64,000 bases of DNA from Woeseiaceae bacterium (GCA_021773135.1 JAJFKP010000037.1:1-64000), one strand, 5' to 3'. Positions 1 to 9,801 are shown, counted from the first letter of the stretch. Notes: a model not told the origin generated them from the letters alone. Made by a program: numbers and translations.

Positions 1-3000
1 CGACTTTGGCTCGCCGATTCGAACAATTTTGTCGGCCATTGGGAGGACGGAAATTTCACGAGGCAGACCCGGATTGAATCTGCAAACCCGATCGTTGATA
101 TCGTTACGGACAGCGCCGGTGTCCTGTGGGCGGCAACGTCCGATGCATTGTACAAGATTGCAACTGCGACTCCGGGAACAGACGAATCACCGCTAATGAT
201 ACGACGATTTTCAGGCGTTGATCAGGTTTCAGCGCTGTTCGCTGATCGGGAGAATTCGCTGTGGCTTGCCAGTAGTTCAAGGCTGATCCGATTTCTGGGC
301 GAGCGTTTCCAACACTACCGACTTGGAACTGGTGCAGAATTCGAAACGGTATGGTCGATCGCTGAAGACAGGCAGGGTCGATTCTGGTTTGGAACCCAGA
401 GCAAACTCCTGTTGCGCAACAACGATGAGTCGCTGTTGACGGTGGATACGAAATACGGGGTGCCCGACGGATTCGTCCGTGACATCGTTGCGGATGCCCG
501 CGGCGACCTCTGGTTCGGGGTCTCGGACAAGGGTTTGTTCAGGTTTGATGTCGATGCCATGCGGGCTGAATCTGTTGCGAGTACCGCTGGCAAGGATGTT
601 CTCGATATCAGCGTGGACCGGGATGGCACAGTCTGGTTTGCAACGGGCAGCTTTGGTGTCTTCCGTTATGCGCCAGCGTCCGGGGAGCTGCTGCAATTCG
701 ATGCGCCTCAGGATACCTCGGTTTACACGCTGGATACGGACGAGGACGGCAGTGTCTGGTATGGGGCAGACGAAGTTGGCCTGGTTCATCTTTCACTGAC
801 GGACAGCGGCGACTACACGCAAACGGTGTATGGCGAACAAGCCAATCTTGAATACCGCCTGTTTAATCACATCAACGTAACCGGGCCCGCCGAAGCCTGG
901 ATTGCGACGGAAGAGGGCGGCTTGTACCAATTCAGATCCGGCGAATTTTCGGTTCTGGAGCAGGAAGTGCCGTTTTCCGATCAGACGCTCTATCTCGTTG
1001 AAGAGCTGCAAAACGGCACCCTGATCGTTGGCGGCGAGCAGGGAATCTACCAGCTGACGCCCGGCGAACCCGGTATCGCCCACTACGATCAGCTGACCGG
1101 ATTCGCCGGCGTCGAGACCAATGTACATGCGACCCTGATCGATTCCAGCCAGCGTCTGTGGATTGGCACCGTAAATGGCGCGACACTAATGGATGTCAGT
1201 CAGCCACCACCGAATACGGTTGAACTGGTGCCCGCTATCGTTAGAACCGAGACCGAACTCGATCGACTACCGGTGCTCGAAGGCGACGAAGTTGACCCTG
1301 ACCAGTTCGGTGTAAACGTCGAGTTTGCGGCCATATCGCTGGCCAATGCCAAGAGTGTCGAATACAGCTATCGCCTGGTTGGTGCCGACGAATCCTGGGG
1401 AACAGCGACCACTAACAAAACGGTTAGCTATTGGCGGATTCCTCCAGCCAGCTATGAATTTATGGTTCGCGCACGTCTTCCTGGCGGCAGCTGGAGCAGT
1501 GAGATCGCGACACAGCGCTTTACAGTGTTGCCGTATTTCTGGCAGCAGTCATGGTTCCTTCTCGCTGTCGGTGCGGCTGCCGTTGCACTCATTGGTGCAT
1601 TTACGGTCTATCGAACGCGCAAGATTCAACGGCACAACGAAACACTGCGGGCTCTGGTAATTGAGCGTACCCGTTCGATCGAGGAGGCAAAGCAGCGGCT
1701 GGAACAAAGCAACGAACAGCTGTCCCAGGAAGTCGCGAGTCGCGAGAAGTCAGACTCGGCGAGGGTCGAAATTGAGACCCGTTTCCGTCGTGCATTCGAA
1801 AACGCGCCAATCGGCATGGGTTTGGCCAACGCAGAAGGCGTGCTGTTCGACGCTAATCCGGCACTGCAAAGAATGTTCTGGTGCGGGTCATCATTCTCGT
1901 CAGAAGAGAAGTTCTCGAGTGTCATCGCGGAACAGGACCGCGACCGGTTCGATGCGCATTACGCAAAGATAATTCTTCTGAGCGGCGACGAACTCGACAA
2001 GAAGTTTACGTGTACCAACGTGCAGGGTGAGACGTTGCAGACAATTATTAACCTGTCGCCGGTCACGACTGACGAAGGCAACTTTCAGTATGCCGTCGTC
2101 CAGGTCCAGGACATTACTGAGTCGCTGAAATTGACTAACCAGCTTGAATACCAGGCCAGCTATGACGAACTCACCCAGCTTCTTAATCGACGCGCATTCG
2201 AAGCTGAGCTGCAACGCGCATGGGAACGCGGGTCGGGAGGCAAGGGGCCAAGTTACCTGATGTTCATGGACTTGGACCAGTTCAAAGTCGTTAACGATAC
2301 GTCGGGCCACGGAGCCGGTGATCAGCTATTGCGCGCAGTGAGCGAGATTCTCGTTGACGCCGTCCGCGCGAATGACATCGTCGCGCGGCTCGGGGGTGAT
2401 GAATTCGGCATCATTCTCTGGGAATGCCCGACGGATGTCGCTACCCGGATTGCTGAGGAAATTCGGGCCAGCATCGAAAACTTCAGGTTCCACTGGGACA
2501 CCGAGACATACCGCATCGGCGTCAGCATCGGCGGTCTGCCGGTCGAACAGTCATCGGGTGATATCGGTGAACTGCAGCAGCTCGCGGATGCCGCGTGCTA
2601 TGCGGCCAAGGAGGCAGGTCGCAACCGGGTCCACATGGTAGCCGGTGCAAAGGACTCCGCCCGGATTCGGCGTGGCCAGGTTCGCTGGGTACAGCGACTG
2701 CGTGAGGCAATGGACAACAATCGGTTTGCCATCTACGGACAGGTCATTAAACCTCTCGCGGAGAATGTCGATGAGCCTGAACATGTCGAAATACTGCTTC
2801 GCCTCCGTGATCCGGAATCACGCAAGTTAATTCCACCCGGCGCGTTCTTGCCCGCTGCAGAAAGATACGGCTTAAGCGTCGAACTGGACCAGTGGGTGGT
2901 AGGAAGCCTCCTGGATACATTGTTCGTCCACCAGGCGTTCCAGGCGGAACGACGCGTCTACTGGATCAATCTTTCCGGCATCAGCGTTGGCGACAAGCGC

Positions 3001-3486
3001 TTCGCAGAATTCCTGAGAAGCGCAATGGAACGCTCTCCGTTACAGCCTGGCACAGTCAATTTCGAGATCACCGAGACCGCGGTGATCCGCAGTATCGCCG
3101 AAGCCGGCAAGCTGATCTCCGATTTGCATGACATGGGTTGCAAGTTTGCACTGGATGACTTCGGCAGTGGGCTTTCATCCTTCGGCTATCTGAAGAAATT
3201 GCCGGTCGATCACCTGAAGATTGACGGCATGTTTATACGCGACATTCTTCAGGATGAAACCAATCGCATTTTCGTCAAATCAATCATCGACATCGCCCGA
3301 TCGTTGAATATTAAAACGACGGCAGAGTTCGTCGAAAACAACGAGATGCTGAAGCTGGTTCGTGAGCTTGGTGCAGACTACGCGCAGGGTTTTGGCGTCG
3401 GCAGGCCATTTGTACTTGCGCCGAAACTAACCGGCATCGAGACCTTCAATGCGGTACCGCCCATCCAACAAATAAAGGCAGGATAA
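1..3486 (+). CDS. Beta-propeller/PAS/GGDEF/EAL sensor protein (5' end missing)
   Basis: The frame is open from base 1, so the gene starts upstream and 1161 residues are visible. Seen in order: two-component-regulator-type propeller repeats (recurring LW(F/I)G motifs) to about base 1200, a Y_Y_Y-like domain at about 1310-1530, one membrane helix near 1552-1614, a short coiled coil, a PAS domain (about 1790-2130), a GGDEF domain with an intact GGDEF at 2392-2406 and an EAL domain with signature EIL at 2788-2796 plus the later DDFGSG and LKIDG motifs. By family knowledge it would sense a ligand outside the inner membrane and make and/or degrade cyclic di-GMP inside. Both catalytic signatures look intact, so direction of activity cannot be told. 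The HDOD gene follows two bases after the stop and is probably co-transcribed. Confidence 0.93.
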   Translation, partial: RLWLADSNNFVGHWEDGNFTRQTRIESANPIVDIVTDSAGVLWAATSDALYKIATATPGTDESPLMIRRFSGVDQVSALFADRENSLWLASSSRLIRFLGERFQHYRLGTGAEFETVWSIAEDRQGRFWFGTQSKLLLRNNDESLLTVDTKYGVPDGFVRDIVADARGDLWFGVSDKGLFRFDVDAMRAESVASTAGKDVLDISVDRDGTVWFATGSFGVFRYAPASGELLQFDAPQDTSVYTLDTDEDGSVWYGADEVGLVHLSLTDSGDYTQTVYGEQANLEYRLFNHINVTGPAEAWIATEEGGLYQFRSGEFSVLEQEVPFSDQTLYLVEELQNGTLIVGGEQGIYQLTPGEPGIAHYDQLTGFAGVETNVHATLIDSSQRLWIGTVNGATLMDVSQPPPNTVELVPAIVRTETELDRLPVLEGDEVDPDQFGVNVEFAAISLANAKSVEYSYRLVGADESWGTATTNKTVSYWRIPPASYEFMVRARLPGGSWSSEIATQRFTVLPYFWQQSWFLLAVGAAAVALIGAFTVYRTRKIQRHNETLRALVIERTRSIEEAKQRLEQSNEQLSQEVASREKSDSARVEIETRFRRAFENAPIGMGLANAEGVLFDANPALQRMFWCGSSFSSEEKFSSVIAEQDRDRFDAHYAKIILLSGDELDKKFTCTNVQGETLQTIINLSPVTTDEGNFQYAVVQVQDITESLKLTNQLEYQASYDELTQLLNRRAFEAELQRAWERGSGGKGPSYLMFMDLDQFKVVNDTSGHGAGDQLLRAVSEILVDAVRANDIVARLGGDEFGIILWECPTDVATRIAEEIRASIENFRFHWDTETYRIGVSIGGLPVEQSSGDIGELQQLADAACYAAKEAGRNRVHMVAGAKDSARIRRGQVRWVQRLREAMDNNRFAIYGQVIKPLAENVDEPEHVEILLRLRDPESRKLIPPGAFLPAAERYGLSVELDQWVVGSLLDTLFVHQAFQAERRVYWINLSGISVGDKRFAEFLRSAMERSPLQPGTVNFEITETAVIRSIAEAGKLISDLHDMGCKFALDDFGSGLSSFGYLKKLPVDHLKIDGMFIRDILQDETNRIFVKSIIDIARSLNIKTTAEFVENNEMLKLVRELGADYAQGFGVGRPFVLAPKLTGIETFNAVPPIQQIKAG

Positions 3487-3488
3487 AT

Positions 3489-4370
3489 GTGACTTCCAAC
3501 GCAATTCAGGACAATGCAGACACGGCCGCGAGGCTGGCTCAGTCTATTTCGGCGCTGCCGCCGCTGCCGGCCACCGCGCAGGAAATTCTGACCTGCTTCG
3601 GTGATGAGTTTATCGACGCTGATAAGGTAACTGCCGTCGTTGAAGGAGATCCTGGCATCTGCGCGAAACTCCTTGGCCTGTCGAATTCGGCGTACTTCGG
3701 CCTGGCCGAACCGGTCAACAGTATTGGTGAAGCGATTGCACGCGTTCTCGGCGTGGATACAGTGCGTTCGCTGGTCCTGGCGATGGCCATTCAGCGTTCG
3801 TTTGATCGCAGCCGTTGCTCCGGATTCAATACTGAGCGCTTCTGGATGCAGTCATTATTGACTGCGGAATGCTGCAAGAAACTGGCTGCATTATCGGACG
3901 ATGCAGATGACGACGTTCGCGATCTCGCCTATTCCGCAGGTCTGTGCCACAACCTGGGCCTACTGGCACTGGTGCATCTGGAGCCGTCAAGAACCAATGT
4001 GGTGCTGGCAGCACACCGCGATACTAATGAGCCGAACACCCTGGCGAAGTTGTTTTACGACGAGTTATCAACGGATCACAAGATCATGACAGCCGAGGTT
4101 GCCCGCACCTGGACACTGCCGGAACCGATGGTTGCTGCCTATCAGTTTCGTGCCTTTCCCGATTCGCAATGCGATCATCCGCTGGGAAAGATTGTTGCTG
4201 CCGGCACGTTAGCAGTCGAAAATACGGAAGTTAACGAAGAGCAGCGGACGAACCTGGAACCCTGGGCGTCGCAGCTCGAAATTGATGCTGAAGAATTGCA
4301 AAAACTTGCAGTGCTCAGCGAGCGGCAAAAAGAGCGAGTTCAGTCCCTGGCCAGCAACATGTCCGGTTAG
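3489..4370 (+). CDS. HDOD domain protein
   Basis: A 293-residue cytosolic protein with an HDOD domain over roughly residues 15-215 (LPPLPATAQEIL near the start, then the LxNSAYFGL and GVDTVRSLVLA segments). HDOD proteins resemble HD-domain phosphohydrolases without the metal site and usually act as signalling adaptors, often next to cyclic di-GMP genes. The start is GTG at 3489; the ATG two bases earlier runs straight into a stop. It directly follows the GGDEF/EAL gene, which supports a joint signalling role (inference). No catalytic HD pair is evident. Confidence 0.88.
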   Translation: MTSNAIQDNADTAARLAQSISALPPLPATAQEILTCFGDEFIDADKVTAVVEGDPGICAKLLGLSNSAYFGLAEPVNSIGEAIARVLGVDTVRSLVLAMAIQRSFDRSRCSGFNTERFWMQSLLTAECCKKLAALSDDADDDVRDLAYSAGLCHNLGLLALVHLEPSRTNVVLAAHRDTNEPNTLAKLFYDELSTDHKIMTAEVARTWTLPEPMVAAYQFRAFPDSQCDHPLGKIVAAGTLAVENTEVNEEQRTNLEPWASQLEIDAEELQKLAVLSERQKERVQSLASNMSG

Positions 4371-4603
4371 TCCAGCCGCGAAACTCACCTCAAGACCTGT
4401 ACGGCCGATTTAACTTATTCAGCAACCTGTCGGCAGGACTGCAGGAATCGGCAGGCTCACTCGCCTGTCCCGAAACGGAGACACCAAACTACCTTCCGCA
4501 CCGGAGTGTGACGGGGTTCGCGTTTTGGCCGATGCAAATCGATACCATCAGTAATCAGCGATTTTTTCGATTCTGGAACGCGGTACGGCAGGCAAGGGAA
4601 GCG
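4371..4603. other. Intergenic leader without a recognised gene
   Basis: These 233 bases separate the HDOD gene from the lipoprotein gene. They contain the repeated octamer TCGGCAGG and two small hairpins (CCTG-TCGG-CAGG; CAGGC-TCACTC-GCCTG). I compared it mentally with cyclic di-GMP-I, cobalamin and TPP riboswitch cores and found no match. It may be a promoter/5' leader. Confidence 0.3.
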
Positions 4604-5869
4604 ATGAAGATTTCAGGGATAGTTAAAGCAATGGTCACCATGTCCGTGATGGTGGCCGCGCTGACAGGCTGTAACGTCGAGTCTTACGACGATGCCGTCG
4701 CGCGCATTGGCACCAGTCCACCGCCGGCTGTACCACCGCCACCGGGCCCGCCACCGCCGCCACCGCCACCGCCTCCTCCGGGCGGCTTCAATCCAACGCT
4801 CGCGGACATCCAGACCAACGTTTTTACGCCGACCTGCGCATCATCGTCCTGTCACGGTGGGGGCGCTCCCGCAGCGGGTCTGAACCTCACCGACGGTGCC
4901 AGCTATGCGGCGCTGGTGGGAATCACCAGTCCGCAGGAGGGTTCGCTGCAGCTCGTCAATCCGAACAACCCGGATGTAAGCTATCTCATACAGAAGATGG
5001 AAGGCGCGGCTGGAATAGCAGGCCAGGTCATGCCGCAAAGCGGACCCATCGCGCAAACCTCGATCGACACGATCCGCCAATGGATAACCGATGGTGCTAT
5101 GGATGACCCAGTGGCAGCAGCTGATCCGATCCAGGTATCGTCAATCGCTCCCAGCCCCAATGTCACGTTAGCGGCTCCGCCGACCCAGATCGTTGCCGGT
5201 TTTACGCGTGAACCCGTTGCGGCGTCAGTTGATGCCAATACTTTTATTCTGGAATCCAGCGGCGGCGACGGATCATTTACCGATGGGACCGTCGTGCAAA
5301 TCATGTCGCCACAAATCTCAATTGCCGTCGGCAATCCACAGTCAGCGGTGTTTGATTTGTCCGGTGTGGTCATGGCTGATGACCTGTACAGAATCCGGCT
5401 TCTCGGCGATGGCGCCTCCGTCATCTCGGATATCGACGCCAATGCGCTTGACGGAGAGTTCGGCGTAACCTTTCCATCCGGCAACGGCACGGCTGGCGGA
5501 GATTTTCAAACGTTCTTTACGATAACCACGCCGGTGGTAAGTGGCCCGACGCTCCCGCAGATTCAGGCCACCGTGTTTACGCCAACCTGCGCGACAGTCG
5601 GTTGTCATACGGGCGGCGGGGCAGTCCTGCCCGGTGTACTCGATCTGTCGAGTGAGGCAAACAGTCTCGCAAACCTCGTTAACATTGCGGCGACTCAGGA
5701 CAACGGCGTGTTTCGCGTGAATCCCGGTAACCCGGACATGAGTTACCTCATCACGAAACTGGAAAGCGCAGGCGCCATTGGCGTCCAGATGCCATTGGGT
5801 CAGGCGCCGCTTGATCCGGCTGTGATTGCCGATATTCGTTTATGGATCACTAACGGCGCCAATCCTTAA
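4604..5869 (+). CDS. Lipoprotein with two CX4CH cytochrome-like domains
   Basis: A 421-residue envelope protein. The ATG at 4604 follows AAGGGAAG and opens a lipoprotein signal with lipobox LTGC; a longer in-frame start at 4508 would bury it. A proline tract follows. Two homologous domains, about residues 65-165 and 315-420, each contain FTPTC, a CX4CH motif (C78/C83/H84 and C329/C334/H335) and an SYLI-K-E tail. Between them lies an SbsA-type Ig-like domain of about 130 residues. CX4CH is a rare c-haem attachment spacing known from tetrahaem cytochromes c3; haem binding here is inferred. The PQQ dehydrogenase lies 80 bases downstream, so an electron-acceptor role is possible. Confidence 0.82.
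   Translation: MKISGIVKAMVTMSVMVAALTGCNVESYDDAVARIGTSPPPAVPPPPGPPPPPPPPPPPGGFNPTLADIQTNVFTPTCASSSCHGGGAPAAGLNLTDGASYAALVGITSPQEGSLQLVNPNNPDVSYLIQKMEGAAGIAGQVMPQSGPIAQTSIDTIRQWITDGAMDDPVAAADPIQVSSIAPSPNVTLAAPPTQIVAGFTREPVAASVDANTFILESSGGDGSFTDGTVVQIMSPQISIAVGNPQSAVFDLSGVVMADDLYRIRLLGDGASVISDIDANALDGEFGVTFPSGNGTAGGDFQTFFTITTPVVSGPTLPQIQATVFTPTCATVGCHTGGGAVLPGVLDLSSEANSLANLVNIAATQDNGVFRVNPGNPDMSYLITKLESAGAIGVQMPLGQAPLDPAVIADIRLWITNGANP
4718..4780 (+). repeat. Proline-codon tract (CCN repeat)
   Basis: Imperfect CCG/CCA/CCT repeats inside the lipoprotein gene encode a nearly unbroken proline stretch just after the lipidated cysteine region. It probably forms a stiff spacer between the membrane and the first cytochrome-like domain, and could vary in length between strains. 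Confidence 0.8.
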
Positions 5870-5949
5870 ACTACAAGGCCGGAATGTAATATCCTGTAAC
5901 GCACGCGCTGGCAACTGCCAGAGCCGTCAGCTGCTGTGCGGACAGGTCT

Positions 5950-7959
5950 ATGAAAAAAATAAGCTTAGCTATTTTCGCCGTGGCGACCGTCTTGCTAGTG
6001 CCATTCTTCGGCGGGTCCGCGATCTGGTACCTGGGCGGTGCGCACAATCTCGATATCGATGGTGTTGCGGGTGTGATTGACCGCCCGGAGAATTCAATTA
6101 CGGTCGGCGAACAATGGACAGCGTACGGCAGCGATGCCGGCGGTCATCGATTCAGCAACGCTGCGCAGGTTTCACTCGATAACGTCAACACACTCGAGGT
6201 TGCGTGGACGTATCAAACCGGAGACCTTGCCGGCAAGCCTGACGCGATGGGGAGGGCGGCAGCCGAAGCCACACCGATTCTCGTCGGCGGCAATCTCGTG
6301 TTCTGTACACCATTTAACGAGATCATTGCGGTGGATCCGGGCAGCGGCACAGAGCGTTGGCGTTTCAATCCGGAAATCAATCTGGACCAGCGCCCGGCAA
6401 ACCAGTTTGTCTGTCGCGGTGTCAGTCACTGGCAGGATCCGGATCCGTCTGCAGATTGCGCCAGCCGCATCCTGATGGGCACCAACGATGCGCGGTTGAT
6501 TGCGGTCGATGCCAGGACCGGCGCGCGCTGTTTGGCATTCGGCAATAACGGAGAAGTCCGTATCGATCCCGGCATGGAACTTTGGTGGCCCGGCGAGTTC
6601 CAGATTACCTCGCCTCCAGCAATTCTGGGCGATACGGTGATCGTCGGATCTGCGATCAGTGACAATGCCAGGGTCGCCGCGCCCCGGGGTTCAGTCAGGG
6701 CTTTCGACGTAAGGACCGGTGAGGCACGCTGGGATTTCGATCCAATTCCGCGTGCGGAATCCCGCCACAGCGCGGGTGAATGGCAGGGAGCAGGTGCCCC
6801 AACAGAGGGTCACGCCAACGTCTGGGCGCCAATGTCTGTCGACATAGAACGTGGCATGGTGTTTTTGCCTACCACCAGTCCCAGCCCGGATTTCTTCGGT
6901 GGCCTGCGGCCGGGCGACAACCGCTACGCTAACTCGGTGGTCGCACTCGACGGTGCGTCAGGTGAAGTGGTCTGGAGTTTTCAAACCGTTCATCACGATG
7001 TCTGGGATTACGACGTTCCGGCACAGCCGGGCCTATATTCCGTCTGGCGAGCCGGGGCAGTACACGATGTCGTTGCGCAGGTGACCAAGACCGGTTTTGT
7101 GTTCGTGCTGGACCGGGACACCGGCGAGCCGTTCCTGCCGGTAGAGGAGCGCCCGGTTCCGCAAGGCGGTGTTGACGGCGAGGCGCTTTCGCCCACGCAG
7201 CCCTTTCCGGCCGTAACGCCCCCGATCGTGCCCAATACAGTGTCCGCCGAGGACGCATTCGGCATTACGTGGTTCGACAAACGGGAATGTCGCAAACTCA
7301 TCGCAGCGTCGCGATCAGAAGGGCTTTTCACACCACCGTCCGAGCAGGGAACCATCCTGCTGCCGTTTACAGGAGGCGGTGCCAACTGGGGTGGTGCGGC
7401 CTATGACCCTCGTCGCAATCTGTTAGTCGTCAACATGAGCAACCTTGCCCATCACGTGCAGTTGTTCCGATCCGAAAAGCTTACGGCAATGCGGGAAGTG
7501 TTTCACGATTCTGAGGTCGCGGCCCAGGAAGGTGCGCCTTTCGGCATGAAACGGGAAACGCTGTTGTCCTCGCTCGAGCTGCCGTGCACGCAGCCACCGT
7601 GGGGGATTATCGCCGGCGTCGATCTGGATAGCGGCGAAATAGTCTGGCGCAAATCGCTTGGCACAACGGAAGATCTGTCGGCTGCGCCCGCCATGGCGCT
7701 GGGGACACCCACGTTTGGCGGCCCTGCCATTACCGGCGGTGGGCTGGTGTTCATCGGTGCAACGATGGACCACTATTTACGTGCGTTTGACGTCTCGAAC
7801 GGCGCGGAGGTGTGGCGCGGCCGTTTGCCGGCCCCCGGGATGGCGACGCCGATGAGCTATCTCTGGCAGGGCAAGCAATACATCGTGGTTTTCGCCGGCG
7901 GCAATGCCCGATCGGGAACCAGGGTTTCGGATCACCTGATTGCGTTTGCACTGCCGTAG
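5950..7959 (+). CDS. Membrane-anchored PQQ-dependent dehydrogenase (glucose-dehydrogenase-like)
   Basis: A 669-residue protein with one N-terminal membrane helix (about residues 4-26) followed by an exported eight-bladed quinoprotein propeller. Family landmarks include CRGVSHW, TNDARLIAVDA, APMSVD, VVWSFQTVHHDVWDYD and TGGGLVFIGATMD. It lacks a vicinal Cys-Cys disulfide, as in glucose rather than methanol dehydrogenases, and has only one N-terminal helix where E. coli Gcd has five. It would oxidise an alcohol or aldose sugar in the periplasm and pass electrons to quinone or a cytochrome. Substrate unknown. No PQQ biosynthesis genes are present here. Confidence 0.88.
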   Translation: MKKISLAIFAVATVLLVPFFGGSAIWYLGGAHNLDIDGVAGVIDRPENSITVGEQWTAYGSDAGGHRFSNAAQVSLDNVNTLEVAWTYQTGDLAGKPDAMGRAAAEATPILVGGNLVFCTPFNEIIAVDPGSGTERWRFNPEINLDQRPANQFVCRGVSHWQDPDPSADCASRILMGTNDARLIAVDARTGARCLAFGNNGEVRIDPGMELWWPGEFQITSPPAILGDTVIVGSAISDNARVAAPRGSVRAFDVRTGEARWDFDPIPRAESRHSAGEWQGAGAPTEGHANVWAPMSVDIERGMVFLPTTSPSPDFFGGLRPGDNRYANSVVALDGASGEVVWSFQTVHHDVWDYDVPAQPGLYSVWRAGAVHDVVAQVTKTGFVFVLDRDTGEPFLPVEERPVPQGGVDGEALSPTQPFPAVTPPIVPNTVSAEDAFGITWFDKRECRKLIAASRSEGLFTPPSEQGTILLPFTGGGANWGGAAYDPRRNLLVVNMSNLAHHVQLFRSEKLTAMREVFHDSEVAAQEGAPFGMKRETLLSSLELPCTQPPWGIIAGVDLDSGEIVWRKSLGTTEDLSAAPAMALGTPTFGGPAITGGGLVFIGATMDHYLRAFDVSNGAEVWRGRLPAPGMATPMSYLWQGKQYIVVFAGGNARSGTRVSDHLIAFALP

Positions 7960-8131
7960 TTATCAGGCTACGGGGGCGCTGCGCTTACGTTCAATAGCGG
8001 CCGCAGCAGCGCTCGCAAGGCGTACAATCACAGGGCCCATCGAATTCGGCAGGCTGCCAGGCGGAGCCGATGAAACGACCGATTTTGTGCGCGTCGAGGG
8101 TCAAACAGGTGGAGGCCCAAAGAGAATTGCT

Positions 8132-8746
8132 ATGGCTGTCTATCTGGACGATAAAAATCATGTAAAACAGTTACTTGAAGGTGACCAGCGTGCCTTCGAC
8201 AGTTTTTTCAATGAGAACTTCGCGCGTCTTTTCCGGTTCGCATCAGCACGCATGCCTGACGACCCGCAGGCGGTGACCGATGTCGTTCAGGTGACCCTGA
8301 CCAAGGCCGTAAGAAATCTGCACACGTATCGGGCGGAATCTGCCTTGTTCACCTGGCTATGCGCAATCTGTCGCAACGAGCTGTGTGACTGGCTGGCCCG
8401 CAACGGTCGCTACCAGGAGCATATCGTGCTGACCGAAGACTATCCGGAAGTGCAGGCCGCGGTCGATTCTTACCACGCGCCGGATAGCAGCACGCCCGAA
8501 CAACATTTCCGGCGCGTGGAAAAGATTCGTTTGATACAGGTGGCGCTTGATCGCCTGCCACCAAAATATGGCGACGTACTGGAGTGGAAGTACGTTGAGG
8601 GACATTCGACGCAGGAAATATCGGAGCGGTTGAAACTGGGTACAGAAGCGACCCAATCATTGTTGGCGAGAGCCAAGCGTGCTTTTGCCGATGTTTACTC
8701 CGCAATGACGACGACGCTCGAGAGCGACGAACTGGTGCAACCATGA
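8132..8746 (+). CDS. ECF-type RNA polymerase sigma factor
   Basis: A 204-residue sigma factor with region 2 (about residues 20-90, including DDPQAVTDVVQ and the WLCAICRNE segment) and region 4 (about 130-190, LPPKYGDVLEWKYVEGHSTQEI then a recognition helix). ATG 8132 is preferred because the upstream extension to 7940 lacks sigma-like sequence and overlaps the previous gene. The next gene, a FecR-like anti-sigma, overlaps the stop by four bases, and a TonB-dependent receptor follows. The cassette therefore resembles FecI-FecR-FecA cell-surface signalling. Confidence 0.93.
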   Translation: MAVYLDDKNHVKQLLEGDQRAFDSFFNENFARLFRFASARMPDDPQAVTDVVQVTLTKAVRNLHTYRAESALFTWLCAICRNELCDWLARNGRYQEHIVLTEDYPEVQAAVDSYHAPDSSTPEQHFRRVEKIRLIQVALDRLPPKYGDVLEWKYVEGHSTQEISERLKLGTEATQSLLARAKRAFADVYSAMTTTLESDELVQP

Positions 8747-9801
8747 CTACATCCGCGAAATCCAGGGACCCCGGTGGTGAGAAATCCATCGAACGAATTC
8801 TGAGTTCTGCAGAACCGCGACCCGTACCATCTCCTGACGAAACCGAAGCGGTGCGGCAACATGTGCTTGCTGAATGGCAGAGCGTTGCGGGTCGCCGAAA
8901 GAAGCACCGTTCCTGGGTGTCATTGGCTGTCGCCGCGTCGGTACTGATCGCTGTCGTCGCCGTATTTAATACGCTGCGCATCAACGGCATCGCGGACGTC
9001 CAGGTTGCCGCGATCGAAAAGAGTTTTGGCTCAGTATATGTGCTCGGTGAAAACGCCGAGATGCTGGAAGGCGGCGACCTGATTACTGTGGCCCGGGGTC
9101 AAATCTTGATTACCGATGACGAGTCGGGCGTCGGCCTCGCCTGGGACGGTGGTGGTTCTCTGCGTATTGATGCCAACACGCGGCTGGAGTTCGTTGATCG
9201 CGATCTGATTCATTTGCACTCGGGCCGAATCTATTTCGATTCCGAACGGGAGCAACTGCTCGCCCGACATTCTATCGGAGCAAATGCCGAACTCGCGATT
9301 CGCACCGATCACGGGACGGTAAGGCATATTGGCACCCGTTATATGGTGCAGAGCGATGTCAAGGGACTCACCGTCAGCGTTCGGCAAGGCGAGGTCTTGC
9401 TCGGCTCGGGCAACGGCAGCAATGCGGCTATTGGCGGGCAGCAGCTTCAGGTTCCGGGTGGCGGCAATGCCAGCATCGTCGACATTAAAACTTACGGCGA
9501 CAACTGGAACTGGGCTGAGCAGCTGTCGCCGGATCTAAACGTTGACGGCCGCTCTATATTCGACTTTCTGCGGTGGGTGAGTCACGAAACCGGGCTGGGT
9601 ATCGAATTCGAAAGTGCCGCCGTCGAAAGCGCAGCCAAAACCGCAACGTTAGAGGGAACGGTGAACGTCAATCCTACCGATGCGTTGCGCATCTGGATGA
9701 TGGGTGTAGATTTTGACTGGAGCATTGAGGACGGCGTGATTCGCATCGAACCGATTGATGAATCGATTGGAGAGTCGAACGGCGTGACGTCTGAACAATA
9801 G
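8743..9801 (+). CDS. FecR-like anti-sigma factor
   Basis: A 352-residue inner-membrane protein: cytosolic N-terminus (about 57 residues, expected to hold the sigma factor), one membrane helix at about residues 58-77, a FecR domain (about 85-230, with HSGRIYFDS and VSVRQGEVLLG) and a C-terminal segment (about 255-340) resembling the STN/DUF4974 fold that contacts receptors. The start overlaps the sigma gene as ATGA. In the FecIRA model this protein relays receptor occupancy to the sigma factor. It lacks the classic DUF4880 N-terminal motif. Confidence 0.9.
   Translation: MTTSAKSRDPGGEKSIERILSSAEPRPVPSPDETEAVRQHVLAEWQSVAGRRKKHRSWVSLAVAASVLIAVVAVFNTLRINGIADVQVAAIEKSFGSVYVLGENAEMLEGGDLITVARGQILITDDESGVGLAWDGGGSLRIDANTRLEFVDRDLIHLHSGRIYFDSEREQLLARHSIGANAELAIRTDHGTVRHIGTRYMVQSDVKGLTVSVRQGEVLLGSGNGSNAAIGGQQLQVPGGGNASIVDIKTYGDNWNWAEQLSPDLNVDGRSIFDFLRWVSHETGLGIEFESAAVESAAKTATLEGTVNVNPTDALRIWMMGVDFDWSIEDGVIRIEPIDESIGESNGVTSEQ

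Noticed and set aside
4371-4603. Possible riboswitch (cyclic di-GMP or cobalamin) in the leader of the lipoprotein gene
   Set aside because: Small hairpins and repeated TCGGCAGG are present but none of the known conserved cores is there.
4718-4780. CCN repeat as a possible CRISPR or tandem repeat array
   Set aside because: It is simply a proline codon tract inside the lipoprotein gene.
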